Positions 7,633 through 15,758 of a stretch of DNA of 37,336 nucleotides are shown piece by piece (the stretch's first letter is position 1; every line of letters starts with the position of its first letter). The stretch comes from Roseococcus sp. GTDB lineage: Bacteria; Pseudomonadota; Alphaproteobacteria; Acetobacterales; Acetobacteraceae. Position numbers and translations under genes: made by a program. Below the pieces are notes generated by a model. That model ran no database searches and was not told where the DNA came from. It saw only the letters and a program-made list of their open reading frames with translations. The DNA lies in NCBI RefSeq assembly GCF_019747315.1, contig NZ_JAIEQY010000059.1, forward strand, positions 1 to 37,336, in the 5' to 3' direction.

Positions 7633-8989
7633 CCACCGTCACCGAGCAGCCCGCATCCCGCGCGATCTCCGCCGCCACGCTGCCCAGCACGCGGCGGCTC
7701 AGGCTATCGGCCCGCGCGCCCAGGATGATGTGGTCCACGCGGTTCACCTGCGCGTATTCGAGCAGCGCGCTGGCCGCGCTGGTCGCTTCCAGCACGTGAT
7801 GCGTCAGCCGCTCCTCCGGCAGTTTCAGTGGCGCGGACCAATGGCGCAGTTCCAGCAGGCGCTGCAGATGCTTGTTCCGCCCGGCATCATCCAGTGCCAT
7901 GTCCGGCCGCAGCAGATGGGTGCGCAGCACGTTGACGCAGGCCACGCGCGAACCAGGCAAGGTCGCCATGATCTGCGTCACCATCCCGCGCATCGCGGTG
8001 CAGAGCGCGGGCGAGGCGGTCTCGACATCCACGGCGACGGCGATGATCGGCGCGCCGGATTGCGCCATGGCCATGGCGTCACGGCGCAGCCGGGGCTGGT
8101 GGTCCGGATGGAAGCGCCGCCGCATGCGGTCGGCCCAGCCATCGCGCTTCAGCTTCGCCGCGCGCGGCGTCTGGCTGACCTGCTCGGGGTGGCGCAGGTC
8201 GAAGGCCATCTGCGCCGCCGTCGGGTGGCGCCGCGCCGGCTCGACCTCCAGGTTGCGCAGGATGATCTCCTGCAGCCAGGGCGGGCAGTCCTGTCGCAGG
8301 GCGCGGGGCGGCGGCGGGTCCCACCAGAGGCGGCGCTTCATCGCGCCCATGTGCTGCGGGTCGCCGAAGGGGTTGCGCCCCGTGGTCAACGCATAGAGCA
8401 GCGCCGCCAGCCCGAAGAGGTCCGAGGCGGGGTCGCCGCGCACGCCGATCACCTGCTCCGGCGCCATGTAGGGGGCGGAGCCATAGGGGAGGCGGAACTC
8501 CTCGGCCATCAGGTCGGGCAGCTGGGCGTGATGGGAGAGGCCGAAATCCAGCAGGATGACCCGGCCATCGGCCAGCATCAGGTTGCCCGGCTTCACGTCC
8601 AGGTGGACCACGCCTTGGCGGTGCAGCGCGCACAGCGCCTCGGCGATCAGCGCGCCCGTCTCCACCACCTCCTCGATCGGCAGGGGCAGGCGGTCGAGCA
8701 GCGGCAGCAGGGTCTCGCCCGCGATGCGTTCCATCGCGATCCAGGGCAGCGGCTCATGCCCCACGCCGAGGCAGCGCGGCACATGCGGCCCAGAGAGGCG
8801 GGGCAGGATCATCTGCTCCATCTCGAAGCCGACGATGGCGGCCGGGTCATCGCCCTCGGCCAGCAAGGGCAGCTTCACGAGGATGGGGATGGCGTGGTCG
8901 GGGTGGGTCGCCTCGCGCAGCTCGGCCATGCCGCCGCGATGCACCACCGGGCCCAGCGTGAAGCCGCCGACGACGTAGCCTGTTCTCAC
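7613..8989 (-). CDS. Serine/threonine protein kinase fused to a C-terminal universal stress (UspA) domain
   Basis: 458 residues with two domains. The kinase domain (about 8-270) has invariant Lys39 ('ILVKLP'), Glu56, catalytic loop 'HLDVKPGN' (129-136), 'LDFG' at 147-150 and 'APE' at 176-178. The glycine-rich loop is degenerate ('GPVVHRGGMAE'). A basic linker (about 275-310) leads to a Usp domain (about 313-458) beginning 'PIIAVAVDVE' and ending 'ILGARADSLSRRVLGS', close to the nucleotide-binding Usp signature. The kinase half resembles Hanks-type PknB-like kinases but lacks a membrane helix or PASTA repeats, so it is probably cytoplasmic. I chose the GTG at 8989: TGAGGA lies 7 nt upstream and the frame above it is low-complexity Arg/Pro. 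It follows the phosphoesterase gene by 10 bp, so the two should be co-transcribed. Confidence 0.9.
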   Translation of the reverse strand: MRTGYVVGGFTLGPVVHRGGMAELREATHPDHAIPILVKLPLLAEGDDPAAIVGFEMEQMILPRLSGPHVPRCLGVGHEPLPWIAMERIAGETLLPLLDRLPLPIEEVVETGALIAEALCALHRQGVVHLDVKPGNLMLADGRVILLDFGLSHHAQLPDLMAEEFRLPYGSAPYMAPEQVIGVRGDPASDLFGLAALLYALTTGRNPFGDPQHMGAMKRRLWWDPPPPRALRQDCPPWLQEIILRNLEVEPARRHPTAAQMAFDLRHPEQVSQTPRAAKLKRDGWADRMRRRFHPDHQPRLRRDAMAMAQSGAPIIAVAVDVETASPALCTAMRGMVTQIMATLPGSRVACVNVLRTHLLRPDMALDDAGRNKHLQRLLELRHWSAPLKLPEERLTHHVLEATSAASALLEYAQVNRVDHIILGARADSLSRRVLGSVAAEIARDAGCSVTVVRLRPG

Positions 8990-8999
8990 GGCAGCGTCC

Positions 9000-9752
9000 T
9001 CATTGGCCCTCGAAGAGGCGCGCGGCCAGCGCCTCGGGCAGTTGGGCCGCGCGGATCTTCCGCGCCGCGGCCTCGATGTCATAGGGCACGCGCAGCCAGC
9101 CGCATTCGGCCTTCGCGGTATCGAGCAGCCCGTAGCAGGCGGCGGGATTGCCGTCGCGCGGCTGGCCCACCGCGCCGATCACGGCCAGCCAGCGGCGCGG
9201 CTGCAACAGCGGCAGCATGAGGTCCGCCACAGGTTCGTGATGCAGCAGCTTCCCGGTCGAGGTCAGGCCGAAGAGAGCGGGCACATGGGTGTGGCCGCAG
9301 AAGGTGAGGCGCTGGGTGGTGCCGGCCAGGCTGCGCCGCGCCTCGGCCGCGCCGGTCACATAGCGCCAGGCGGGCGGGTTCGCGCCATCGGCATGGGTGT
9401 AGAGGCGGTCCTCCTCTTCATGCGTGAAGGGCAGCTCGCCGAGGAATTGCCTGGTTGCGGCATCGAGGCGCGTCTGCGTCCAGCGCATCGCCTCGGCGGC
9501 CAAACCGCTGAAGCCGATGGGGCCGCGCAGCGCCGCCTCGTCATGATTGCCGCGCAGCACGATGGCGCCCCGCCCCCCATTCGGGTGCATCAGCCCGCGC
9601 ACGCGGGCCACCACCGCCTCGGGGTCCGCGCCATAGCCGACGAGGTCGCCCAGGAAGACCAGCCGCTGCGCGCCCTGGGCGGCGGCATGGGCCAGGCAGG
9701 CCTCCAGCGCCTCCAGATTGCCGTGGATGTCGGTGAGCAGGGCGATGCGCAT
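9000..9752 (-). CDS. Calcineurin-like metallophosphoesterase
   Basis: 250 residues with all metallophosphoesterase motifs: 'LLTDIHGN' (DxH), 'FLGDLVGYG' (GDxxGYG), 'LRGNHDEA' (GNHD) and 'FCGHTHVPAL' (GHTH). The GDLVGYG wording is typical of the YfcE/ApaH-like subgroup acting on phosphodiesters or dinucleoside polyphosphates. The substrate is not determinable, and a protein phosphatase role opposite the neighbouring kinase is only a possibility suggested by context. I chose the ATG at 9752 (MRIALLTDIHG), where family members begin; the in-frame upstream extension to 9818 has no domain. It is first in a two-gene unit with the kinase-Usp gene. Confidence 0.88.
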   Translation of the reverse strand: MRIALLTDIHGNLEALEACLAHAAAQGAQRLVFLGDLVGYGADPEAVVARVRGLMHPNGGRGAIVLRGNHDEAALRGPIGFSGLAAEAMRWTQTRLDAATRQFLGELPFTHEEEDRLYTHADGANPPAWRYVTGAAEARRSLAGTTQRLTFCGHTHVPALFGLTSTGKLLHHEPVADLMLPLLQPRRWLAVIGAVGQPRDGNPAACYGLLDTAKAECGWLRVPYDIEAAARKIRAAQLPEALAARLFEGQ

Positions 9753-9851
9753 GGGGTCCTTTCCCGCGCAGGCTAGAGCATGATGCGTTGCGGCGGAATC
9801 GCCGAAGCGCTGAATCATTCTCGCAACAAAGGCCAGGCCTCAACAAACGCC

Positions 9852-9891
9852 AGACCATGCGCAGCGAACGCATGTGAACCCGGCATGGTCT
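9852..9891. repeat. Nested palindrome in an intergenic region
   Basis: Within the 187-bp gap 9753-9939, AGACCATGC (9852-9860) and GCATGGTCT (9883-9891) form a perfect 9-bp inverted repeat. Inside it CATGCG (9856-9861) and CGCATG (9869-9874) form a competing shorter hairpin. A further imperfect pair (AGAGCATGAT near 9775, ATCATTCT near 9818) lies just upstream of the phosphoesterase start. It could be a family repeat, an operator or an attenuating structure; the sequence alone does not decide. Confidence 0.45.
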
Positions 9892-9939
9892 AGGGGGGCC
9901 GTGGCGCCGCGGCAATGATGTGCCGCAAGCCGCCCGGCA

Positions 9940-11145
9940 TCATCCCACGCGCGTCGCCTCGGCCGGGCCCGCGAGGATCTGGATGAGGCGCAGCGCATCG
10001 GCGCGCAGGAAGCGCGGCCCCAGCTCGGGCAGGATGGCGGCCTGCCGGGCCAGGAAGCTCACGCTCGGCTCCAGCAGCCGCTCGGCGGAGATCGGTGCAT
10101 GCAGCCGCCGGGCGGAATCGGCCAGGCTGCGCAGGGCCATGGCGGCCGTCTCCACCGTCTCCACCGCTGTGTCGGAGGGCGCGGGGTCATCCAGCAGCGC
10201 CTCCAGCGGCTCCATCAGGCGGGGCGGCAACTCTCCGCGCAAGCGCTCGACGCAGCTTTCGGCGGCGGAGCGGCGCAGCGTCTGGAGCAGCTGCGCCCGG
10301 CGTGGCTTGTCACGCGTCACTGACCGGTCGAGATCGTCGAGCAGGGTCGCGAAGCGCTGCGCGATGGCAGCGGTGGTGCCAAGGTCCGCGGCATCGAGTC
10401 CCGGTTCGGCGGCTTCGAGATATTGGTCGAGCGCGCGTTCGGCCACGGGGGCCAGCGCCGCGCCCAGCCCGGCGACCATGGCGGCGAGCTGGGCGGGCTT
10501 GGCGGCATGCGGCAGCAGCGTGCGCAGGCACAGCCCCACCACCTCCGATCCTTCGGCCGAGATCAGGCGGAAGATGGGCCGGGCCAAGCCCTCGGGCGGG
10601 CCATCCGCGCCGGCCAGGCGCAGCCGCATCAGCGCCGGTCCATGCCGCCAGAGCGCCGCGCAAAGTCCGGCCATTTCGGGGAAGGCGTGGGGCGGCAGCC
10701 CGGTCTGTCCCCAGGCCGAGGGCAACACGCGCGGCAGGGCGGCGGCGGCGGGCCACAGGGCGGCGCCGGCCTCGCGGATCAGCGCGGTGTTGCGCAGGTC
10801 CATGCCCTCCAGCCGCGCCTTCCAATGGGCGACCAGTTCGGGCTGTGCTTCGACCAGGGCTTGCGCCAGGGGTGCCAGGATGCTGCGCGGCAAGAGGCTT
10901 TGGCCGGGCTTCCAGTCCCGCGGCGGAACGATCAGCGGATCGAGCGGCAGGAAGAGAACGCGCGCGACGTTGATCGGCCGGGGGGCGCGCAGGTGGCGCA
11001 GGCGTGGCCGGGCGCCGTCCAGCAGGGCATCGGCCACGCTGCGCTCCGGCAGGGCATCGAGCACCGGGACCAGGCGGCGCAACTGCCGGTCGCTCGCCTG
11101 GCTGATGGCGTGGCGCAATTCACGCAATTTCCGGCTTTCCGTCAT
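9940..11145 (-). CDS. Hypothetical protein (unrecognised, 401 aa)
   Basis: I do not recognise this protein. It has 401 residues, is mostly helix-forming, and is rich in Ala, Leu and Arg with no signal peptide or clear membrane segment. It starts 'MTESRKLRELRHAISQASD'. A distinctive block near residues 50-85 ('RPINVARVLFLPLDPLIVPP', then 'LLPRSILAPLAQAL') looks like a conserved core. The C-terminal third contains possible coiled-coil or helical-repeat stretches ('LLDDLDRSV', 'RRAQLLQTLRRSA'). I chose the ATG at 11145 because it overlaps the stop of the upstream gene by 4 bp (ATGA). The frame is open much further upstream, but that part is a shadow of the upstream gene. The two genes are surely translated together. 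Confidence 0.75.
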   Translation of the reverse strand: MTESRKLRELRHAISQASDRQLRRLVPVLDALPERSVADALLDGARPRLRHLRAPRPINVARVLFLPLDPLIVPPRDWKPGQSLLPRSILAPLAQALVEAQPELVAHWKARLEGMDLRNTALIREAGAALWPAAAALPRVLPSAWGQTGLPPHAFPEMAGLCAALWRHGPALMRLRLAGADGPPEGLARPIFRLISAEGSEVVGLCLRTLLPHAAKPAQLAAMVAGLGAALAPVAERALDQYLEAAEPGLDAADLGTTAAIAQRFATLLDDLDRSVTRDKPRRAQLLQTLRRSAAESCVERLRGELPPRLMEPLEALLDDPAPSDTAVETVETAAMALRSLADSARRLHAPISAERLLEPSVSFLARQAAILPELGPRFLRADALRLIQILAGPAEATRVG

Positions 11146-12113
11146 GCGGGCGCCAACCATTCGGCCACCACCGCCTCGGCGCGCTGCTGGGTGATGATGC
11201 GTGCCTCCGGCGGGGCGGCTGGGCAGTCGACGGCGCGGGAGAGGCCGGCGCAGCCAGGCCAGGCGTGCATCTCCTCGGCGGTGGGGGGCGCGAGGGCGAG
11301 GCAGCGGCGCAGCGTGGGGCCGCGCTCCTCCGGGGCTGCCATCGCCCAGAGGCCGGCAAGAAATTCCCAGCCATCCATCACCAGCTCCGCGCGCTCGGCC
11401 TGGGCGAGCCAGATCGGGGCCTGCTCGGGCCAGCGCGGGGCAAGCTCGCGCAGTTCCGCCAATCGCGCGCGATTGGCGGCGATCAGCACTTCGGCCGCCG
11501 CCACGATCGCCCCCGCACGCTGGGCGAGGGCCTCGGCCCGGGCATGGTCGGCATCGTTCAGGGCCTCGGGCAGCCAGGCGCGCAGGGATTCGGCAAAGCT
11601 GCGGATGCGCGCGAGCGCCACAGGATGCGGCGCTGCCTGGCCCGGCAGGCCGCAGCCCTGGAAGGCGCCGAGGGCGAAGGCCGCGCCATGGCGGGTCAGG
11701 GCGGCCAGCGTGACCGCCTCGCGCCGCTGCTGGCGGTTGCGTGCGGCCGTGGCGGCGCGCCGCAGCCGGCGCCCGCCCAGCCCGGTCTCCGCCGCCTGGA
11801 GCGCCGCTTCCCGCAGGCTGGCCGGCGTGACCCCTGCCTCTTCCATTCCGGCGATGAGGGCGCGATCCATCAGGCTCGGTTGCAGGGCGTCCAGCGCTTC
11901 CGCCCACGGCAGGATGAACCAGCCCTCCCGCCCGGCGGGGTTGGGCACCACCACCTCGAACCCGCCGGCCCGCGTGCCCGCGTGGCGACGTAGCCGCGCC
12001 CCCAGCAACAGCGGCGCGGTGAAGGGCGCGGCCACGCCCCGCTCGGCGCAGCGCAGGGGCTGCGCCAGGGCGGGCGTGAAGCTGTCCAGCTGCGGAGTCT
12101 CTTGGGGGCGCAT
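11142..12113 (-). CDS. Hypothetical protein (unrecognised, 323 aa)
   Basis: Unrecognised protein of 323 residues, first of an overlapping pair. The N-terminal part (about 30-75) has beta-type content ('GGFEVVVPNPAGREGWFILP'). From about residue 90 it is almost entirely alpha-helical and Ala/Arg-rich, with a helical stretch 'AEALAQRAGAIVAAAEVL' and a Trp-containing 'ELVMDGWEFLAGLWAMA'. There is no signal peptide, membrane helix or catalytic motif I can name. I chose the ATG at 12113 (MRPQETPQLDSF); ATGs at 12122 and 12179 are also in frame. The gene is divergent from the hydroxyacid dehydrogenase at 12195, sharing an 81-bp intergenic region. Confidence 0.75.
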   Translation of the reverse strand: MRPQETPQLDSFTPALAQPLRCAERGVAAPFTAPLLLGARLRRHAGTRAGGFEVVVPNPAGREGWFILPWAEALDALQPSLMDRALIAGMEEAGVTPASLREAALQAAETGLGGRRLRRAATAARNRQQRREAVTLAALTRHGAAFALGAFQGCGLPGQAAPHPVALARIRSFAESLRAWLPEALNDADHARAEALAQRAGAIVAAAEVLIAANRARLAELRELAPRWPEQAPIWLAQAERAELVMDGWEFLAGLWAMAAPEERGPTLRRCLALAPPTAEEMHAWPGCAGLSRAVDCPAAPPEARIITQQRAEAVVAEWLAPA

Positions 12114-12194
12114 GACGCACATTACGGAGATGGTCGTAAAGAATTCGTGACCGCCGTGGCTCGACAGGCTGCGCCGCACACCCGAGAATCAGGC

Positions 12195-13136
12195 ATGGCC
12201 CCGATCCCGCTGCTCGTCCTCAACCCGCTCGATGCCGAGCGCCTGGCTCGTATCGCGGCGGGCGGCTTCGCGCCCGAGCTGGCGCTGGGGCCGGAGGCGC
12301 GGGCGAGGGCCATCGCGGCCCAGCCCGGACTGCGCGCCGTGCTGACCAATGGCGCCACGGGCTTCACCGCGGCCGAGATGGATGCGCTGCCGAAGCTGGA
12401 GATCATCTGCGCCATCGGCGTGGGGCATGAGAATATCGACGTGGCGGCGGCGCGGGCGCGTGGCATCACGGTCACCTATGGCCCGGGCACCAATGCCGCT
12501 TCCGTCGCGGATCATGCCATGGCGCTGCTGCTGGCCCTGCTGCGCGACATCCCCCGCCTTGATGCGGCGGTGAAGCGCGGCGAATGGATGGGCGTGCGCT
12601 GGCCGCGCCCGATGGCGAGTGGCAAGCGCCTGGGCATCCTCGGCCTGGGCGAGATCGGGCTGCTGATTGCGGGGCGCGCGCAGGGCGGCTTCGCCATGGA
12701 GATCGCCTATCACAACCGCCGCGCGCGGCAGGACTGTGCCTACCCCTGGATGGACTCGGTCCAGGCGCTGGCGGAATGGGCGGATGTGCTGCTGGTTGCG
12801 GCACCCGGCGGGGCGGCCACGCGGCACCTGGTGGATGCGGCGGTGCTGGAGGCGCTCGGCCCCTCGGGCTTTCTCGTGAATATCGGGCGCGGCAGCGTGG
12901 TGGACCAGGCGGCCTTGGTCGCGGCGCTGGAGGCGGGCCGCATCGCGGGTGCCGCGATTGATGTGGTGGATGGCGAGCCGGAGGTGCCCGAAGCGATGCG
13001 GGCGCTCTCCAACCTCATCATCACGCCGCATATCGCCGGCCGCTCGCCCGAGGCGGTGCTGGCGACGGCCGCGCTGGTGGTGGAGAACCTGCGCGCCCAT
13101 TTCGCGGGGCGCCCGGTCCTCACACCCGTCGGCTGA
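12195..13136 (+). CDS. D-isomer-specific 2-hydroxyacid dehydrogenase (glyoxylate/hydroxypyruvate reductase-like)
   Basis: 313 residues, normal for the family. The N-terminal catalytic half shows 'CAIGVGHENIDVAAARARGI'. The Rossmann dinucleotide site is 'LGILGLGEIGLLIAG'. The catalytic Arg sits in 'VNIGRGSVVDQAAL', Glu in 'VVDGEPEVPE' and His in 'IITPHIAGRS', so the Arg-Glu-His triad is complete. It should reduce a 2-oxo acid with NAD(P)H. The resemblance to GhrB/hydroxypyruvate reductases is general, so the substrate remains open. I chose the ATG at 12195 (MAPIPLLVLN), which fits the family N-terminus. Its stop (13134-13136) abuts directly the stop of the convergent membrane-protein gene. Confidence 0.9.
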   Translation: MAPIPLLVLNPLDAERLARIAAGGFAPELALGPEARARAIAAQPGLRAVLTNGATGFTAAEMDALPKLEIICAIGVGHENIDVAAARARGITVTYGPGTNAASVADHAMALLLALLRDIPRLDAAVKRGEWMGVRWPRPMASGKRLGILGLGEIGLLIAGRAQGGFAMEIAYHNRRARQDCAYPWMDSVQALAEWADVLLVAAPGGAATRHLVDAAVLEALGPSGFLVNIGRGSVVDQAALVAALEAGRIAGAAIDVVDGEPEVPEAMRALSNLIITPHIAGRSPEAVLATAALVVENLRAHFAGRPVLTPVG

Positions 13137-13574
13137 TCAGGTTTTCCGGAACAGCGCCGGCAAGCCGCGCCAGAAGAGCGCGAGGCCCAGGCCCCAGACC
13201 GCATAGATGCCGACGCTGCGCAGCATCGCCGTGGTGTTGCCATTGGCGAACAGCGGCGTGCCCTTGATCAGCGGCACCACCATCCAGGCGCCCACCACCA
13301 ACGGCAAAGCGAGGCAGAAGAGCACCGCGAAGAGCCAGAGCGGCATGGAGGCCGGGCGCTTCGGCTCCAGGATGGCGAAGAGGATGCCCCACATGCCGCC
13401 CCAGAAGCAGGCATTCCAGAGCTGCGGCACGCCGAGTGGCGGGATGGGCGCCTGGCGGAAGGCGGGCCCGGGGATCCAGCCCATGCCGTGATAGAAGGTG
13501 ATGGTCGCCTGATGGAAGAACAGCACGCCCAGGAAGGCGCAGAGAAAGCCGAAGGTGAGGGTGGCAGGCTTCAT
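13137..13574 (-). CDS. Small integral membrane protein, function unknown
   Basis: 145 residues with four hydrophobic segments: about 5-28, 50-70 ('LWNACFWGGMWGILFAIL'), 78-103 ('LWLFAVLFCLALPLVVGAWM') and 118-138 ('SVGIYAVWGLGLALFWRGL'). Basic residues at the C-terminus ('LFRKT') suggest a cytoplasmic end. I cannot assign it to a named family beyond 'conserved membrane protein'. The stop codon (TCA on the plus strand at 13137-13139) touches the stop of the convergent dehydrogenase with no intervening base, so no dedicated terminator can lie between them. Confidence 0.78.
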   Translation of the reverse strand: MKPATLTFGFLCAFLGVLFFHQATITFYHGMGWIPGPAFRQAPIPPLGVPQLWNACFWGGMWGILFAILEPKRPASMPLWLFAVLFCLALPLVVGAWMVVPLIKGTPLFANGNTTAMLRSVGIYAVWGLGLALFWRGLPALFRKT

Positions 13575-13649
13575 GGGGGGCTCCGCGGCGGGTGACGCGG
13601 AACTATCCGCGCAATCCGCCGCGAGAGCCAGCAGCGAAATGAATCCGCG

Positions 13650-14633
13650 TCAGGTGAATTGCGCCGGGCGCGGCACGTAGAGGAAGCCCTCTCCATCCCG
13701 GATGATGCGGCCGAAGCCGGGCCAGGGCACATGCACGCCGCCCATCAGGATGCCCTCGGCCGCCAGCATCTCCAGCGTGCGGACGCGGCTTTCCACGCCC
13801 ATGGCGCTGTCCACATCCACGCCGACGCGCCAGCGCGGCCGGGCGAGCTGGATCACCATCTGGTGCGCGATGTCGCCCCAGATCAGCATGGTCTGGTTCT
13901 GGCTCGTGAGGCGGAAGCTGACATGGCCGGGCGTGTGGCCTGGGGCGGGCACCATGAAGACGCCCGGGATCACCTCCAGCCCGTCCCGCATCTCGACGGT
14001 GCGAATGCGGCCGGCATAAGGGCGGATGGCGCGGCGCCCGGCTTCGATGAAGCGCTGGCCCTGGGGCACGCGGCTTTCCATCGCGGGGTCGGTCCAGAAC
14101 TGGTGGTCGATCTGCGTCACGACGACTTCCGCATTGGGGAAGTTGCGGGTGGTGCCGTCATAGCTGAGGCCCAGCGCGTGCTCGGGGTGGATATGCGTCA
14201 GCAGCACCGTGTCGACATCCTCGGGCCGGTAGCCGGAAGCGCGCAGCGCATCCAGCGTGCCACCCGTGGTCGGGATGAAGCTGGAATGGCCGCCCACATC
14301 GATCATGGCCAGGTTGCGGCCCGTGTTGATCACATAGGCGCCGACCGGCTGGTGCAGCCCGGCCTCGATGGCGAAGGCGCGGGCGCGCAGGGGGGCGATC
14401 TCGGCTGGCGTGCTGTCGGGGAAGAAGTTCTGGATATTCGCCGCCTGGCCCTGCATGGCGCCGTCCAGCAGCGTGGTCACCTCCACATCGCCCACCTTCA
14501 GGCGATGGAAGCGTGGCGGGTTTGCGCCCTTCTGCGGCGGTACAGTCGTGGCCAGGGCCGGGGCAGCGGCGAGGGTGGCGGCGGCCGCGGCACCCAGCAT
14601 GGCGGTGCGGCGGGCAAGGGAGAGATCGGTCAT
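13650..14633 (-). CDS. Exported metallo-beta-lactamase-fold hydrolase with HxHxEH metal motif
   Basis: 327 residues. The N-terminus is a Tat-type signal ('LARRTAMLGAAAAATLAAAP', cleavage about residue 28), pointing to the periplasm. The MBL fold is clear: 'HIHPEH' (residues 147-152), 'APGHTPGH' with the next metal His, 'IWGDIAH' with the bridging Asp and 'GVHVPWPGFG' with the last His. The canonical motif is HxHxDH; here the Asp is Glu151, confirmed by a GAG codon. All other ligands are present. Relatives include lactonases and other esterolytic MBL enzymes; the substrate is unknown. An AACGGAGG Shine-Dalgarno sequence precedes the ATG at 14633. It is divergent from the MDR oxidoreductase gene. 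Confidence 0.87.
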   Translation of the reverse strand: MTDLSLARRTAMLGAAAAATLAAAPALATTVPPQKGANPPRFHRLKVGDVEVTTLLDGAMQGQAANIQNFFPDSTPAEIAPLRARAFAIEAGLHQPVGAYVINTGRNLAMIDVGGHSSFIPTTGGTLDALRASGYRPEDVDTVLLTHIHPEHALGLSYDGTTRNFPNAEVVVTQIDHQFWTDPAMESRVPQGQRFIEAGRRAIRPYAGRIRTVEMRDGLEVIPGVFMVPAPGHTPGHVSFRLTSQNQTMLIWGDIAHQMVIQLARPRWRVGVDVDSAMGVESRVRTLEMLAAEGILMGGVHVPWPGFGRIIRDGEGFLYVPRPAQFT

Positions 14634-14737
14634 CGCATGGAGCCTCCGTTACGGTGTTGACAGAATAAGGCGCCCGCTCGCCGGCTGTCAGCCCTTCGCG
14701 TATGACTTCGGAGGGAAATTCACGCTGGAGGACCAGA

Positions 14738-15745
14738 ATGAAAGCCGTCGCCTATACACATTGCCACCCGGTCACGCATGAGGATGCGTTGCAGGACCTC
14801 GTCCTGCCCGATGCCCATGCGCCGCGCGGGCATGACCTGCTGGTTGAGGTGCGCGCCGTCTCGGTGAATCCCGTGGATGCCAAGCTGCGTGGCGCGGCCG
14901 ACCCGGCGGGCGAGCCCCGTGTGCTGGGCTTCGATGCCTGCGGCGTGATCCGCGCCCGCGGCCCCGAGGCGCATATCTTCGGTGATGGCGAGGAGGTCTT
15001 CTACGCCGGCGCCGTGAACCGCCCCGGCAGCAACGCGCAATTCCATCTGGTGGATGAGCGCATTGTCGGCCGCAAGCCGGAGAACCTCTCCTTCGCCGAA
15101 GCCGCCGCGATGCCGCTGACCAGCATCACCGCCTGGGAGGCGCTGTTTGACCGGCTGCGCATCGCGCGGGATTCCGCCGCCGGCGCCGTCCTGATCATCG
15201 GCGGCGCGGGGGGCGTGGGCTCCATGGCGATCCAGCTCGCGCGGCGGCTGACGGGGCTGCGCGTCATCGCCACCGCCTCCCGCCCCGCGACGCGGGAATG
15301 GTGCCAGGCGCTCGGCGCGCATGAAGTGCTGGACCACAGCGGGGACCTGGTGGCGCAGGCCAAGGCGCTGGGGGTGGCGATCCCCTGGATCTTCTCGACC
15401 ACGCAGACGCTGAAGCATTGGCGGGCGCTGTGCGAGATCGTGGCCCCCCAGGGCGCCATCTGCGCGATTGACGACCTGAACACGCTGGAGATCGGCCGCC
15501 TGAAGGCCAAGTCCGCGAGCTTCCATTGGGAAGCGATGTTCGCCCGCAGCGTCTTCACCACGCCCGACATCGCCAAGCAGCATTTGCTGCTGAACGAGGT
15601 GGCGGGGCTCCTGGAATCGGGCCAGATCCGCCACACGCTGACGCGGCATCTGGGCCGCATCAACGCGGCCAATCTCATCACCGGCCATGCGCTGGTGGAG
15701 AGCGGCACGATGATCGGCAAGGCCGTGGCGGAAGGCTGGGACTGA
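14738..15745 (+). CDS. Zinc-type alcohol dehydrogenase-like / quinone oxidoreductase-like MDR protein
   Basis: 335 residues. N-terminal GroES-like domain with 'VSVNPVDAKLRG' and 'VLGFDACGVI', then a Rossmann domain with 'LIIGGAGGVGSMAIQLAR' (the AxxGxxG-type cofactor loop of the quinone oxidoreductase branch). There is no structural-zinc Cys cluster. The sequence matches the 'zinc-type alcohol dehydrogenase-like' subgroup, NADPH-dependent reductases of enals or quinones; the substrate is unassigned. The ATG at 14738 has a GGAGG 7 nt upstream, which rules out the earlier in-frame ATG at 14702. It ends 13 bp before hrpB, so the three genes 14738-18925 form one probable transcription unit. Confidence 0.9.
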   Translation: MKAVAYTHCHPVTHEDALQDLVLPDAHAPRGHDLLVEVRAVSVNPVDAKLRGAADPAGEPRVLGFDACGVIRARGPEAHIFGDGEEVFYAGAVNRPGSNAQFHLVDERIVGRKPENLSFAEAAAMPLTSITAWEALFDRLRIARDSAAGAVLIIGGAGGVGSMAIQLARRLTGLRVIATASRPATREWCQALGAHEVLDHSGDLVAQAKALGVAIPWIFSTTQTLKHWRALCEIVAPQGAICAIDDLNTLEIGRLKAKSASFHWEAMFARSVFTTPDIAKQHLLLNEVAGLLESGQIRHTLTRHLGRINAANLITGHALVESGTMIGKAVAEGWD

Positions 15746-15758
15746 GGCGCCAAGCGGC

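Noticed and set aside
5963-9220. A 1085-codon open frame on the plus strand across the stress operons
   Set aside because: It runs antisense through five recognisable minus-strand genes and has low-complexity composition; it includes the tandem repeat, which explains its repeated peptide section.
9940-12120. One 726-residue minus-strand protein
   Set aside because: Its first 330 residues are an out-of-frame reading of the 11142-12113 gene (Arg/Pro/Gly-rich). The ATGA overlap at 11142-11145 marks two separate genes.
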